Positions 32,349 through 43,099 of a stretch of DNA of 64,000 nt are shown piece by piece. The notes beneath the pieces are model-generated. The model ran no database searches. It saw only the letters and a list, made by a program, of their open reading frames with translations, and was not told where the DNA came from. Source of the DNA: Gentiana macrophylla (lineage: Eukaryota > Streptophyta > Magnoliopsida > Gentianales > Gentianaceae); the NCBI GenBank assembly GCA_026214975.1, contig CM047815.1, positions 64,673,852 to 64,737,851 of the forward strand, in the 5' to 3' direction. Each line of letters begins with the position of its first letter. Positions within the stretch are counted from its first letter, which is position 1. The translations under genes and the position numbers were made by a program.

Positions 32349-32846
32349 TCACTCAGTAACACTTATAGAATTAAATGTGCTTCCAATTTGGAGATCACTG
32401 AGCATTTGTCGAAGATCAGAAGTTTCTTCTTTCAGACGAGTATTTTCTTGAAGAACCCTGTCAAGTGATTCTGAAACATCATTCAACTTATCTCTGAGGT
32501 TTTGATTTTCATTCCTCAGCCTTAGAACCTGCGACCAGAGTTCTTCAAGCTGCTTCTGCTTCCGCATCCGTGATCTTCGAGCTGATTCTCGATTGGATAT
32601 CATTCTCCTTTGCTTTCTTTCGTTGTTGATGAGTAGTGTTGTATACTGATGATCCTGATCATCAGCCTCATCAGAGGTTGTTGAGTAGTTGCTCAAGTTA
32701 TATGGTGGTTGTGGAGTGGTACTGAATACTTGGAGGGTTGGTGGAGGAGAGGTATGAAATGTGCTGAATTCAAAGGTGTTTGGGTAAAAGGGTTGTTGAT
32801 TCTCAGAGGTAAAGTAATGGATTCCAATGGCTTCTGATGGCATCAT
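32349..32846 (-). CDS. bZIP transcription factor, group S-like (AtbZIP43-like)
   Basis: A complete intron-less 165-residue protein that should act as a nuclear DNA-binding factor. The basic region (about 75-97) has [13 protein letters not shown], with N85 and R93 in the invariant N-x7-R arrangement; basic clusters serve as nuclear signals. The zipper follows at the correct distance: L103, L110, L117, V124, V131, L138, L145, L152, eight heptads. That length is typical of plant group S bZIPs, which bind ACGT-core or G-box-like sites as homo- or heterodimers. The N-terminus is rich in S, T, P and F and carries [12 protein letters not shown] before the basic region, as in AtbZIP43-type proteins. 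Two tandem ATGs exist; the first is used. No conserved upstream ORF is evident, unlike the sucrose-regulated subgroup. Subgroup assignment is from memory of family features. Confidence 0.92.
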   Translation of the reverse strand: MMPSEAIGIHYFTSENQQPFYPNTFEFSTFHTSPPPTLQVFSTTPQPPYNLSNYSTTSDEADDQDHQYTTLLINNERKQRRMISNRESARRSRMRKQKQLEELWSQVLRLRNENQNLRDKLNDVSESLDRVLQENTRLKEETSDLRQMLSDLQIGSTFNSISVTE

Positions 32847-33120
32847 GCTTGATGATGATTTTAATTGTTTCTTTTGATGATGGATTTAGGAGCTTAATGG
32901 ATCATAATGAATGAAGATAGAATGGCTTTTATAGGAGTAAAAAGGCTTTGTGGGATGGGGCCAAATTTAGTATATTTGGCTTACGGAAGCTGAAAATTTG
33001 CGATGCATACGTATGTAATTCATTCATGTGCTGCTTTCTCCTAGGAAACTAATACCCAAAAAAAAAAGAAAAAAAACGTCTTTCATATTGGGTAATTGTC
33101 GGGATTTTTTATTGGTTGGG
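32847..33120 (-). promoter_or_regulatory. bZIP gene promoter and 5' leader
   Basis: A TATA box, TATAAAAG on minus, lies at 32926-32933, 80 bases before the start codon, predicting a leader of about 50 bases. TACGTATG (33008-33015) gives an ACGT core, a potential bZIP site. The region ends at the fold-back MITE at 33121. Confidence 0.6.
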
Positions 33121-33321
33121 GACTCCATATATATATACGGAAATGATAGTCATGCTTGCGTGTATGCCATTATCGATGATCGGATGATCTGACGCAGCTG
33201 ATCGGTGTTATAATATGTATTATACACCGATCAATCTAAGCCAGATCATCCGACGCGATAACGACGCAAGGTATACTGACGCTGCTACAGAAGAGTCGCT
33301 TTCATATATATATATGGAGTC
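33121..33321. mobile_element. Fold-back MITE upstream of the bZIP gene
   Basis: Starts GACTCCATATATATATA and ends TATATATATATGGAGTC. The two halves are near reverse complements through most of their length. The centre, TGATCGGTGTTATAATA / TATTATACACCGATCA, forms a long stem around TG. The 201-bp hairpin and lack of coding match a MITE. I could not define a target duplication, so the superfamily is open. Confidence 0.75.
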
Positions 33322-33736
33322 TTGAAGCAAAAGTCTCTTGTAATTGTTTATAGTGGAATACACTAAAAAGATTCATGTAATCAATGGTAATAGTTTAATT
33401 GTATTCGCATTATGTAATGACTATATATATTGACAATGTATATTTTTTCAAAATCAATAAAATCAATTTTCATTACATTTCTATTATGGTATCTGAGCGA
33501 TTCGACTAACGTGTTTACCGTGTCTTGGTCAATCTTTCAAGAAGTCGATCGTATGGGTTTGGGTTTGTCACATTAATCTAAATGAACTCTCACCTCTCTA
33601 CTTCTACATTTTTTCGTTGGTTTTTTTTATTGACGGGAAAATCAAAAAGTTTTTTTTATGCACTCTGTACTAGAGATAGCCTTCTTCCTTGCCTAGTATT
33701 CTTTTTAAGGTACAGGTCATCCTGCAGGAGAACCAA
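33322..33736. other. Spacer with possible copia primer-site relic
   Basis: AT-rich. TGGTATCTGAGCG at 33487-33499 resembles a copia primer site (TGGTATCAGAGC) and follows AT-rich LTR-like sequence. There is no second LTR or clear TG...CA boundary. No coding sequence. Confidence 0.35.
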
Positions 33737-33802
33737 TGGGCGTGGCGGTGTGGTAAGGCAACGGGTTTTGGTCCCGCTATTCGGAGGTTCGAATCCTTCT
33801 CC
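33737..33802 (+). pseudogene. Plastid-type tRNA-Gln(UUG) relic
   Basis: The stretch from GGCGTGGC to GAATCCTTC closely matches plastid trnQ-UUG: D-arm GTGGTAAGGC, anticodon arm with GGGTTTTGGTCCC (anticodon TTG) and T-arm GGAGGTTCGAATCCTTC. The 3' acceptor strand (CGTCCCAG type) is lost after CCTTC, so it cannot fold as a full tRNA. It most likely derives from plastid DNA moved to the nucleus. A SINE with a tRNA-Gln head is the alternative. Confidence 0.6.
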
Positions 33803-35714
33803 AAGTTAATAACTTTGGCGCCTAAGATAACGTCAAGTCTGTTGCGTTCCGTCGGAACACCATATTCTGTTCCAGTAGTGGCTGACTACTAACGATTCAA
33901 AAGTTATTTTCATTGAAAAAAAAACACAAAATAAACAAAATGAAGCTCTTGTCGTATCCGTTGATGGTGTAAGTGTTTATGGTCTTGTTTATGAGAACGA
34001 AACGAAATAATCCCTGAGGCAGGAGATTCAATTAATCGAGATTCCGAAGCTTTCCTTGTCATTAATATCTTACGGCAATTGTGACCTCTCGGGAGAATCG
34101 ATGACTGCATTTGCAGAAAAAAAAAAAAAAAAAATAAAATTGTAATTGTCTGAATGCATTAAAAATTTACTCATTTATTCTTTATCTTATTTTTTCTAAA
34201 TAAATTCTACGCTTTGCTTGCCGGAAAGTGCCGCCTTATCTCATGAAGAAAATCTTAGAATTCCCAGATGAGTATTGTTTGGCATGATGCTTGGATTCCA
34301 AATGCAGTGGTTTAATTGTGTCATGCCCAATCCTCCTATATTCCATATTTTTTTCAATATTCCCATCTTCAATTTTTTCAATTTACATTTTTCTTGGGCT
34401 ATTTTTAAGCCATCTGAGCCTTGACTCCAAATCTTCAATCTCCTCATCATCATTCTCCTTCCCCTCCCCCCACCCCTCCCCCCCCCCGAAAAAAAAAAAA
34501 AACTCATGATGACAAGAAGTATGGAATCCATAAACCCTTCATTAAGATACCATCATCATCTTTTACGTTTTTTTTCTTCTTTTCTTTCTAATGATACTTT
34601 CAATATTCTTAATGAATGTATTTTGCTGTCAGCATCTCTTTTCACCCCGCAACTGCATCGGTAAATCCAATCCATCTTACTTTTTATTTCCCTCTGTAAT
34701 ACGCAATTGGCTTCTGTGTTGAATTGAAAAAAAAAATTAATTGGACAACATTCCAATATCTATATCGACAGCTTTCATCTTCACTCACTTGATTTTCTCT
34801 ATCTTCACTCTTTATGATCTTCTAATATGCTATCTTCTTTTTTCTTTTTTTGGTTAAAATGTAAATTGTATTAACCAAGGGTATGTATAAGTACACCCTG
34901 AGAGAAATAAAAAAATGGGGTCTTACTGTCCACACCTAATTCATCCAGCAAAGCATATCCCAAATTACAAAACTTTTTTCTTAATAAAATGATTCCATGT
35001 AGTTATGTCCAATAGATACTACTGCATGGAGTCACGGGGAACTACAAAAGAGGGGTCAAAATAGTGATTCCCACATCTATGTCCAATAGATACGGATGTA
35101 GAAAACCCTACAAAAACCAAGTCCCAAAATGGGACCTACCTGAGGTTCTGGAGAATAGTGCGGATTGGGGGGTGCATTATGCCCCAGAGGCAAAATGCAC
35201 CCTGCAACCTCCCAACATCACAACCTCATGTAGCACCAAACAACTACAATCTAATCTAGCTATACATGGGGACCTAATAGCTAAAACAAGTTTGTTGATA
35301 GCCATCACACCTGAACCGATTTATCCCCTCACCAAGCAGGGACAATAATGCCTAAGAATTACCCCCCCCCCCCCCCCCCACACACACACAGACTTAGCAA
35401 AGGTGAGGAATGGACCTAATCAAGTTCAAGGGCACACAAACAAAAAAATGGGCAACTCGATAGCCAACACACTGGACTGATTCAGCCCTCACCATGCAGG
35501 AAGAAAATCACGCAAAGACATTACCAACCCCCACCAAAGACAAACTTAGCAGAGAGATGGAGGATATAATCGGCCTCACAAGGCACACAGATATGCAATA
35601 AGACTTGAAAACCTAGAGCATCCCAAATAAGCTATCTAGGTGCAAAAAGAAAGTAGCCACAAGCTACTGCTCCACCCATCCCAATACCCATACATCAGCA
35701 AAATAAATACAAAA
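33803..35714. other. Gene-free spacer with homopolymer tracts
   Basis: No convincing gene. Contains an A-run near 34115-34132, a C-run joined to an A-run (34465-34501), a T-rich run near 34838-34851 and a run of about 20 C followed by (CA)n at about 35360-35390. The part after 34851 looks like an antisense 3' end of a LINE, but I cannot confirm it. The frame 35064-35348 has no recognisable domain. Confidence 0.45.
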
Positions 35715-38215
35715 GGTTGAAATAGTGTCCTAAACCCAATCGGGTTGGACCGGATCCGATCGGGTCGGACCATTTCTACTATTTCTTTATGTTTATACAT
35801 ATAATATATTGCTTTCTGTTATTATATATATGTTCGTTTAACGGACCAATTACGATATTGTTATATGATGACGTCCCTAGTGTCAAACCGTGAAAGATAA
35901 ATCATGATAGTGATTATGGTTGATGAGATCTCGACTCGCTTTAACAGGTTTGATACTTAAATGTCTCTAGTCGTATGTGCTATCAAACAGGACATTAATA
36001 GTACGATTAGACTAACACGTATTAGATGTCTTCTATCTTATTGAAGATGGGGATAGATCTCGTCTATCAAAGTGTATGGACACTTGGACTGAACGTGGAC
36101 GTGTACTAGAGAATGCGTACGTTAGAGTGACCCACTTACTTTATTAAGTGTTGCACTATGTGGCGGTTGTGTAATTATCCTAAGACCGGAGTGATGCAGG
36201 CGCATCTGAGGCGGAGTTGTCGGATTCCATATTGGCTGCGATCAAATACATGGACAAAAGGAAGCGTTCGGACAGGCGTTAGTATTTTGGACGTAACTTT
36301 CGCTCGACATCCGCTTTGCGCGCGAGACCCCATTTCGTAAAACTCTCTCCAACGCCAACGCCACGGTGAAATGCAGACAAAATCACTGCTTTCCTTCCAT
36401 TTCGCCAAGATTTTTGCACGTTTTTCACAATTTTCTTATTTTATTTACAAATTCAATAAAGATCCGATTCCGGATCCGTGATTTCAGCATCGTGATTTCC
36501 GTGCTGATTTATTTTCGTAATAAATTCTATAATTTTATATTTTTGGAAAGTATCGTATTCGTGCAGCTATAAAATCCCGGCTTGTGGGATGATTTTAGTT
36601 AGACTTGAATAATATATCAAAATTTGCCTCTCAGAGCATATTCTGAAACCCTGTTTGTGAGTTCATCTCTTTTTCGCTTCCTTGTTTGCTTTTCCTTATA
36701 CACTCCGGCGTCACGGAGTCTTCATGACATCACGGTGTGGATTGTCATGGTTTGACACTATTGAGGTTTCCCCTAGTCATGTGGCGATCATGCGGTAGTG
36801 ATTGAGTATGATACTGAAGAATGCATATGATTCATGTTGCTCGTCCGGAAATCGTGTATCCTATGAATAGGAGAAAATATCTGAAAGGGCATTCTTATAA
36901 GGATTATCTTACTCTCGTGAATCCTTGCAAAGTGGAAGTAAATGAGTTACTTCGAGAGAGAGTGGTATCCAGATTATAAGATACATTCATTAATGTATTA
37001 CACTCGAGATACGACCATATGGATATTAGAACAGCGATATGATTATATTTACATGGTTACCGTTTCACATGAAAGGTAGTATTCATTGCATTTGACTCTT
37101 CCGATTATTGGGGGTCATGGCGTGTTGCTAGACGCTATCCATGATCGCTGGGTATGAAGGGCATTTTCGTAATTGCACTTTGTGTCTACGGCCAACATAT
37201 TCGGAAGCCTATTGGGTCACACACATAAGAATATCTAGACGGATTAAAATGCGGTTATAGCGATAACCAAATAAGGGAAGTTTTATCTCGACTATAAAGT
37301 GTTATAGTGATAAATTAATCTAATGGTATTTATTTATTATGAATAAATATAATACAAGATATTAATTATGTCGATTAATTAAAATACATATTTTATTATG
37401 TATATGTCGAAATATATATATATATGTATATATGATATACATGTATTTTGCGAATTAATTAATCATAGTATTATATTAATTAATAATATTCCGGATGCCA
37501 ATATTATGGCATATGGGGCGCATGTTATAAGTGTATGAGATACACTTGGAAAAGTGTGATTAATTAATAGTATTATCATATATTAATATTAGATATTAAT
37601 GAGTACATATTTACACACATGTAAAATTGATTTATGGTGATACATAAAAGATATATTTAATATGAGATATTGTCAATATATATATCTTGGAATTATTTAA
37701 TATAAGATATTGATTATTTAATGAGATAAATCTAGAATATATATTTTCCTTATTTTATGGGAAATTAGTTTTCTTTCTCCTCTATCCAATAAGAAGATTC
37801 TCTTAATAGGATTTGGACTACATTAGCGGCGCCACTTACACTATAAATATAGTGTAGGTGTCAAGCTCTTTTATATCACAATTACAAATCTTATTTTCTA
37901 CTAGAAAATTAAGATAGCTTCCAGAGAGAGAGGTTTTGGAAAAAGAAAAGGGGCCTAGCAGCTGACTTTTTCCGATAGCAATCCAATGGTGGATTCCGGC
38001 GGGTTATTCGTGTGGATCAACGGTAGAGGCCGAACGCTTGGGCAGCTTCGTGCAGAAACTACAACCGCAGACAAAGCGATGATCTATTTTAGACCATCCA
38101 TGGTAATTCTTAGTCTACTTCTTTTATACTTGTTGTTTAAACGAAGTAGATCCTGGTTAAAAAGGAAATAAATTTTAAATTCGATCCGCTGTGTTCCCAC
38201 ATATATTTCCTAACA
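35715..38215 (+). mobile_element. 5' LTR of right inverted copia copy, 2.5 kb
   Basis: Begins GGTTGAAATAGTGTCC (TG mutated to GG compared with the left copy) and ends TATTTCCTAACA. A primer site follows at 38217. The first 190 bp mirror 6250-6445. The remaining 2.3 kb are absent from the left copy. A 61-residue frame (37986-38171) starting MVDSGGLFVWINGRG lies in the R/U5 part and is not thought to be a gene. The high AT middle (37300-37760) has many ATAT tracts. Confidence 0.6.
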
Positions 38216-38216
38216 A

Positions 38217-38232
38217 TGGTTTCGGAGCGAGC
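38217..38232 (+). promoter_or_regulatory. Copia primer-binding site, initiator-Met type
   Basis: TGGTTTCGGAGCGAGC, two mismatches from TGGTATCAGAGC in its first 12 bases, complementary to initiator tRNA-Met. It starts one base after the LTR. Confidence 0.6.
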
Positions 38233-39568
38233 TTCGAACTTAAGCAATATGCATTAGTTAAATTGCGTAGTAATTATTCTAGATGCATGATATAGATTTG
38301 CGAAATGAAAAAAAAAGGTTCGGCGGCTTTGGGTGCTCGGCCGATCGGCGGCACCCCCACCGGAAACACGCCGGCGGCGTCTGCTGTCCTCGGGCGGTCG
38401 GCATCGGCTGGTAATTTTCGTGGAACCCCGAATTTTGGTTTTATGTGTTTTGTGATTCTTTATGGTACATAAAAAATTTCTCGTTTACCTTGTTTAGTTA
38501 ATGTCATGTGGCTAACCAATGATTCAAATAGTTTGGACCATTGTGATGCCACATGACATAGTATAATTGGGTTGGTTTATGGTCCACAATTAAAGACCTA
38601 TGATTAACCTAGGTCTTTTCAAATTTTGTTTGGAATAAGCCTAGGTCATTTCCAAAATCAAATATTTTGGAAAAAACACAAGCCTAGGCCCTTTTCAAAA
38701 TGTTGATTTTGAAACAGCACACGTTGGTGCTTTTGGTTTTTGAAACCAAAGGCATGAATCAAAAGGAAAGAAACAAACGAGACATAATTTTAATTTTGAT
38801 TTAATTTCTAATAGTTCGAATTAATTAAAATTAAAAAAAAATGAAATCGGTTTAAAATTAATCGTTAATTTTTTTTCGATTAAAATAATTTAATTAATTA
38901 AATGTTAATTAGTTAATTGATTGGATAAAATTATTTAATTGATTAAACATTAATCGATTAATTAAGACGCAAGTTGATAGTTTTAGATTTTATCTTCTTC
39001 ATAATTAAGATTTATTGTATGGATTAGATATTGTGTAGATATAATATGATTATATGGACCCCGATTGATCATGGACTCGACCAATATGATAGATGTGAAT
39101 GATTTATTTTTCGTTGGTTTAAAAATTGTCTTAGGCCGTTATGAAGAATGTGACCTAGTTTATTTTCTGCATTTATCTCATTCCCGTTAGCTCCCCCTGC
39201 GTGCGGCGAGTGTATTAGATGAAATTAATGTAACAAGAATGGAGCGGAAGATTAAGGCCAAAGAAAAGAAGACATAGAGATTCTATTGGCGGTTGCAGCT
39301 ACCTTATAATGTGACCCGCGGTTTTGTCAGTCCGTATTCAAAACCGCATTTAATCCATGATCATACCGGTTACTTTATGCATTTATTTATTTTGTGCATG
39401 TATTTATTTTATATGATACGATACATGCATAACTATGCGCGATGTAGATGAATGTGTAGGATATAGAGATAGATATATTTGATGAGACCATAATTAATTA
39501 ATTAAGTGAATTAATTTAAAATTACTCCCCAACAAAAATCAAGTCGAAATATTGTCTCTCAATATTAT
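38233..39568 (+). mobile_element. Leader of right copia copy, first part
   Basis: Non-coding. It mirrors 4880-6230 of the left copy. It holds a G/C-rich patch (38318-38415) and a hairpin array with CCTAGGTC and TTTTGGAAA words (38590-38720). It is interrupted at 39573 by the non-autonomous Athila-like element and continues at 53949. Confidence 0.6.
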
Positions 39569-39573
39569 AATGA
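39569..39573. repeat. Target duplication AATGA, left
   Basis: AATGA before the LTR at 39574; repeated at 53944-53948. Confidence 0.85.
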
Positions 39574-41154
39574 TGATGAGAGTCAGCTTTTCTATATTTC
39601 GTGTGCATTTTACCCTCTATTTGTAACAAATTCGATGTAATTTTGGGGTAGTTAAGTGGTTTTTATAGGCACGTTTCACCACGATTCGAATCATGAGACG
39701 AAAGACATTTACGTCGAAAATATCGATATTTTTGGGTGATTTGTGTGTGTTTTATTGGTATTTGTCATGCTTGGGTATGTTGTTTATTTTTATTACAGGT
39801 ATGACGTGATAGAGGGCGTGACGAGAATCACAACGATACAAAAATCATAAAAAACGGAGTTCGTATGAAGAAATTGCGTGAGATTTAAGTTTGAGTGTTC
39901 GGGAAAAAAAATAAATAATTGTAATAAAATCGTGGACCAAAAACAGAATGTATCACACTTAAGGTGTGACGGTGGCTGTTTTTTTGTACCTCTTGTGTAA
40001 AGGAAAATATATAAAGCATCATCAATTCATGCGTACCTTGGGAAGGAAAGGGACCCACGCCCAATTGCTGGTAATTAATACGGCCAATGGGACGCGCTGG
40101 CCATATATTTTGACGTGGAGTTCCGGAAAATAAGAGGGTTGTAGTACTATTTAAAACTATCTGCGTCAAATTTTTACACACACTTTTACATCAAAATTTT
40201 ATTTTCTACAGTAAATTTTTCCTTCCATTAGAATAGCTTATCTTTCAATTTTTCTTGAAGAACAACATCACTATATTTCTCTTTTCTTTTGCGATTGGAA
40301 CACAACGAAGTGACGATTCGATTAGTGAATTGGTTCAATCTTTTTATTGGTAATTTTACTTATATTTTTATGATGCCTATTATGTCTTTCTTTATGAATT
40401 TCGGCGATTTTATTATTGTTATTATGAGTAGCTAAATTATGTGATGGAACTACGAAATTAATACCCAAACGATGATCTAGGGATGTGTAGAGCTTAAAAA
40501 TTAAATCTTTTGAGTTGTTGTGCCCTAAAATTTGATCATAATGCTTGAATCAAACTGATAACTTGATTCATGATTTTACACACGAACTTTATAAATGTAT
40601 TTTGAGAGGGAGTGTGCGAACTAGAAATTTAGGGTCGCCATGCACGAACTAGTCGAGTTTTTCGCAGCCTGTTCTATGGTAAGGTTTTTCTAGCTAAGCC
40701 GTGAACTCGGTGGATGCAGAGCGTCTCATAGTTCTTAATCATATTAGGTCAATTAAATCCCATAGAGGGGGCTGTTGAACCGAATATATGGTAACTAGGT
40801 TGTGGTATTAGCGCCTAGGGACCAATTTAGGATATTGCACCCGACAACACATTCATTGGAAACCATTGGTTGGTTGGTAGGTTAAGGCTCGTCCCTAGGG
40901 ATTCAGTAAAGGTATTGAGAGTAGTGTTGTTGACCATAGTTTAGCTATTTCATTTACCATATATTTTAAAGTTAGCATTTTTATCATCGTAGTTATAGAT
41001 TACTTCACCTATATTGTGAGCCTAAACTAAATACGAAAGTGGTTATGATACTTGACCAATTCCTCGTGGGATACAACGTACCTTGCTCGCCGCTATAGTG
41101 CTTCCGACACGGTACTCTGCTGGTTAAAGTTGGACGTCACTATTTTGGCCATCA
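39574..41154 (+). repeat. 5' LTR of non-autonomous Athila-like element
   Basis: TGATGAGAGTCAGC ... TTTTGGCCATCA, 1581 bp, with a TATA box TATATAAAG at 40008-40016. Near its end is the module TCGTGGGATACAACGTACC, shared in form with other Athila-type LTRs here. Confidence 0.88.
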
Positions 41155-41161
41155 AGTTTTC

Positions 41162-41180
41162 TGGCGCCGTTGCCGGAGGA
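41162..41180 (+). promoter_or_regulatory. Primer-binding site, tRNA-Asp type
   Basis: TGGCGCCGTTGCCGGAGGA, seven bases after the LTR, with one mismatch to the TGGCGCCGTTGCCGGGGA seen in the other two tRNA-Asp-primed elements. Confidence 0.8.
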
Positions 41181-41342
41181 TCGGTCGATATCAGAAAGTC
41201 ATTTGAGTATTTAGGATTAGGTCATTTTTATTTTACTGTTTTCTTGTTGTTTTGGTGATTGCCGTGTATGAATCGAAGTTCCAAAGAACCTTTACTTCCT
41301 TTGATTTCAGAAATTGAAGCATTTTCAAGGCATTAAAACAGC

Positions 41343-42300
41343 ATGAGGAAGAAGAGATCGGTTGGGAAAGCATCGAAATCGCCATCGAAAGTTAGAATCA
41401 ATCGTGAGGAATCAGAAATGATGTCAAGAAGTGGAGATCAGACGAATTTACATGCTGCAGATGAAACTGAAGATGGTTTATGCCTAGACCCGACGCTTAC
41501 TCCCGAGGATTGGGAAATACAGAACTTAAATAAAGAGCCCCTTCAAAATCCGAGGGCAATTAATCTGGGACCAACTGTGGTCCAAAATCAGGGAGGTTGG
41601 CAGAACCAAGGCCGACAACAACAACAAGCCCTTCAAAATCATAACAACAATAATTGGAATTTAGTTGGTCAAATGCCTTGACCGTAACCAAATGATGCAG
41701 ATGATGGCACAATTGATGATGTAGAATCAAGCTCGTAATGTGAATCCACCACCGCCGCCCCTCGCTTATGCATAAAATATTTATGCACCACCTAGGCACG
41801 TAATCAAGGTAATCGTGGAAGAATTTTGAGAGACTATGCGCACCAACTATTGGTGAGGGCATAACCCTATCTATTTTCCACCTATTCTGGCGAACAATCT
41901 GGAAATTAAACAGCATGTGTGGTACTTTCTGAGCGACAGTGCGCAATTTTGGGGTAAATCAACTGAAGACCCGAATCAATTTCTAAACCATTTCATGCAA
42001 GTGTGCAGAACAATGAAGATGAATGGAGTATCCGAGGAAGTGGTACGGATGTTGTTGTTCCCATTTACATTTAAAGTGGCCGCCAGAGCATGGTTCGAGT
42101 CACTTCCCCATGATTCCCTACACACTTGGGATCAAGTGACTTCGAAGTTTTTACTAAAGTATTGTCCCCTCTCCAGAACCTTAGACATGAAGGCCGATAT
42201 TGCCAATTTCGAGCAGATAGATATGGAGAGTATGCATGAGGCATGGGATAGATTTAAAGCATTGTTGAGGAAGTGTCTGCATCATGGGTTAGAGGCATAG
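41343..42300 (+). pseudogene. Athila-like gag, N-terminus and core
   Basis: The frame 41343-41681 is a basic N-terminus ending in a Q/N-rich stretch. After a frameshift and stops, the frame 41917-42300 carries the Retrotrans_gag domain: EDPNQFLNHFMQVCRTMKMN, then LLFPFTFKVAARAWFESLP and TWDQVTSKFLLKYCPLSRT, ending MHEAWDRFKALLRKCLHHGL. The structural capsid protein is therefore recognisable but split by a stop at 42298-42300 and an earlier frame change. Confidence 0.75.
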
Positions 42301-43099
42301 AATCAGGTACATCTTTTTTACCGTGGATTGCGAGAAACTGACCAGTCGAACTTGAATGCTGCATGTGGAGGTGATATGATGAGTGAGGAACCGGATATGG
42401 CATGGCGACTATAGAAAGAGTTGCAGAAAGCAACGGACAATGGAAAACTGGGAGAAGAATGTCAAGAAAGCCAATTGGCTCTGTTGACCAAGTCGTGCCG
42501 AGTGAGGAATTTATGAAGATGCAAACTGAAATGTCAGAACTAAAGAAGCAAACATGTTGGCATGGCAGAAGGAATTCAAAGGGTGTACCACTAGCGGTGG
42601 TGAACATTGGGCCACGAATAGCCCCATTAAGCAAGTTAGTCAGTTAACCACGACTCAAATGTTGAATGATCGATCTCTTGAGAATCCTTTTGGCATAAAC
42701 CCCATGGATATGCACCCATTGTGCTCGAATCCCGTGATCTACCAAACTACAGATCCGAGTTTGACATCAAATTGGCAACCCATGGATGTGAACTATTTAG
42801 CCAATCAGAACATGAGGCAGAACTCTCAGAATTGGCGGGACAATCCCAATCTCACTTAGGGTAGAAATCTAGTGGTCGGGCAAGCTACTCAACAGCCAAT
42901 CGCACAGCCTCAACAAAATCAATATGCACCTCAACCACTAAATACTTTTAGAAGCCTGAGGCAGCTTCAGCAAGAGGTTTATATGCATCCTAATGCACAT
43001 CTATAGTATGCCCCACCACCACAGTCAGCACCACCTCCCCTGGAGCCCATACAAACTAAAAGTTCCACGGACATCTTACAGGAGCAGATTAGTAAAGAC
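42301..43099 (+). pseudogene. Athila-like gag, middle region
   Basis: Overlapping broken frames (42402-42647, 42554-42859) with Q/N/P-rich low-complexity sequence, typical of the region between gag core and protease in this group. Stops at 42858 and near 43005 break the frame. Confidence 0.5.

Noticed and set aside
33330..33500. Separate copia LTR with primer site
   Set aside because: Only a primer-site-like TGGTATCTGAGCG is visible; no second LTR, clear boundary or coding region.
34851..35714. Antisense LINE 3' end
   Set aside because: T-rich start and general look suggest it, but no RT or endonuclease motif can be read.
36158..36408. Frames on both strands in the copia LTR
   Set aside because: Overlapping antisense frames with no domain, inside an LTR.
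37986..38171. 61-residue frame with a hydrophobic segment in the copia LTR
   Set aside because: Lies in the R/U5 part of an LTR; no left-copy counterpart and no domain.
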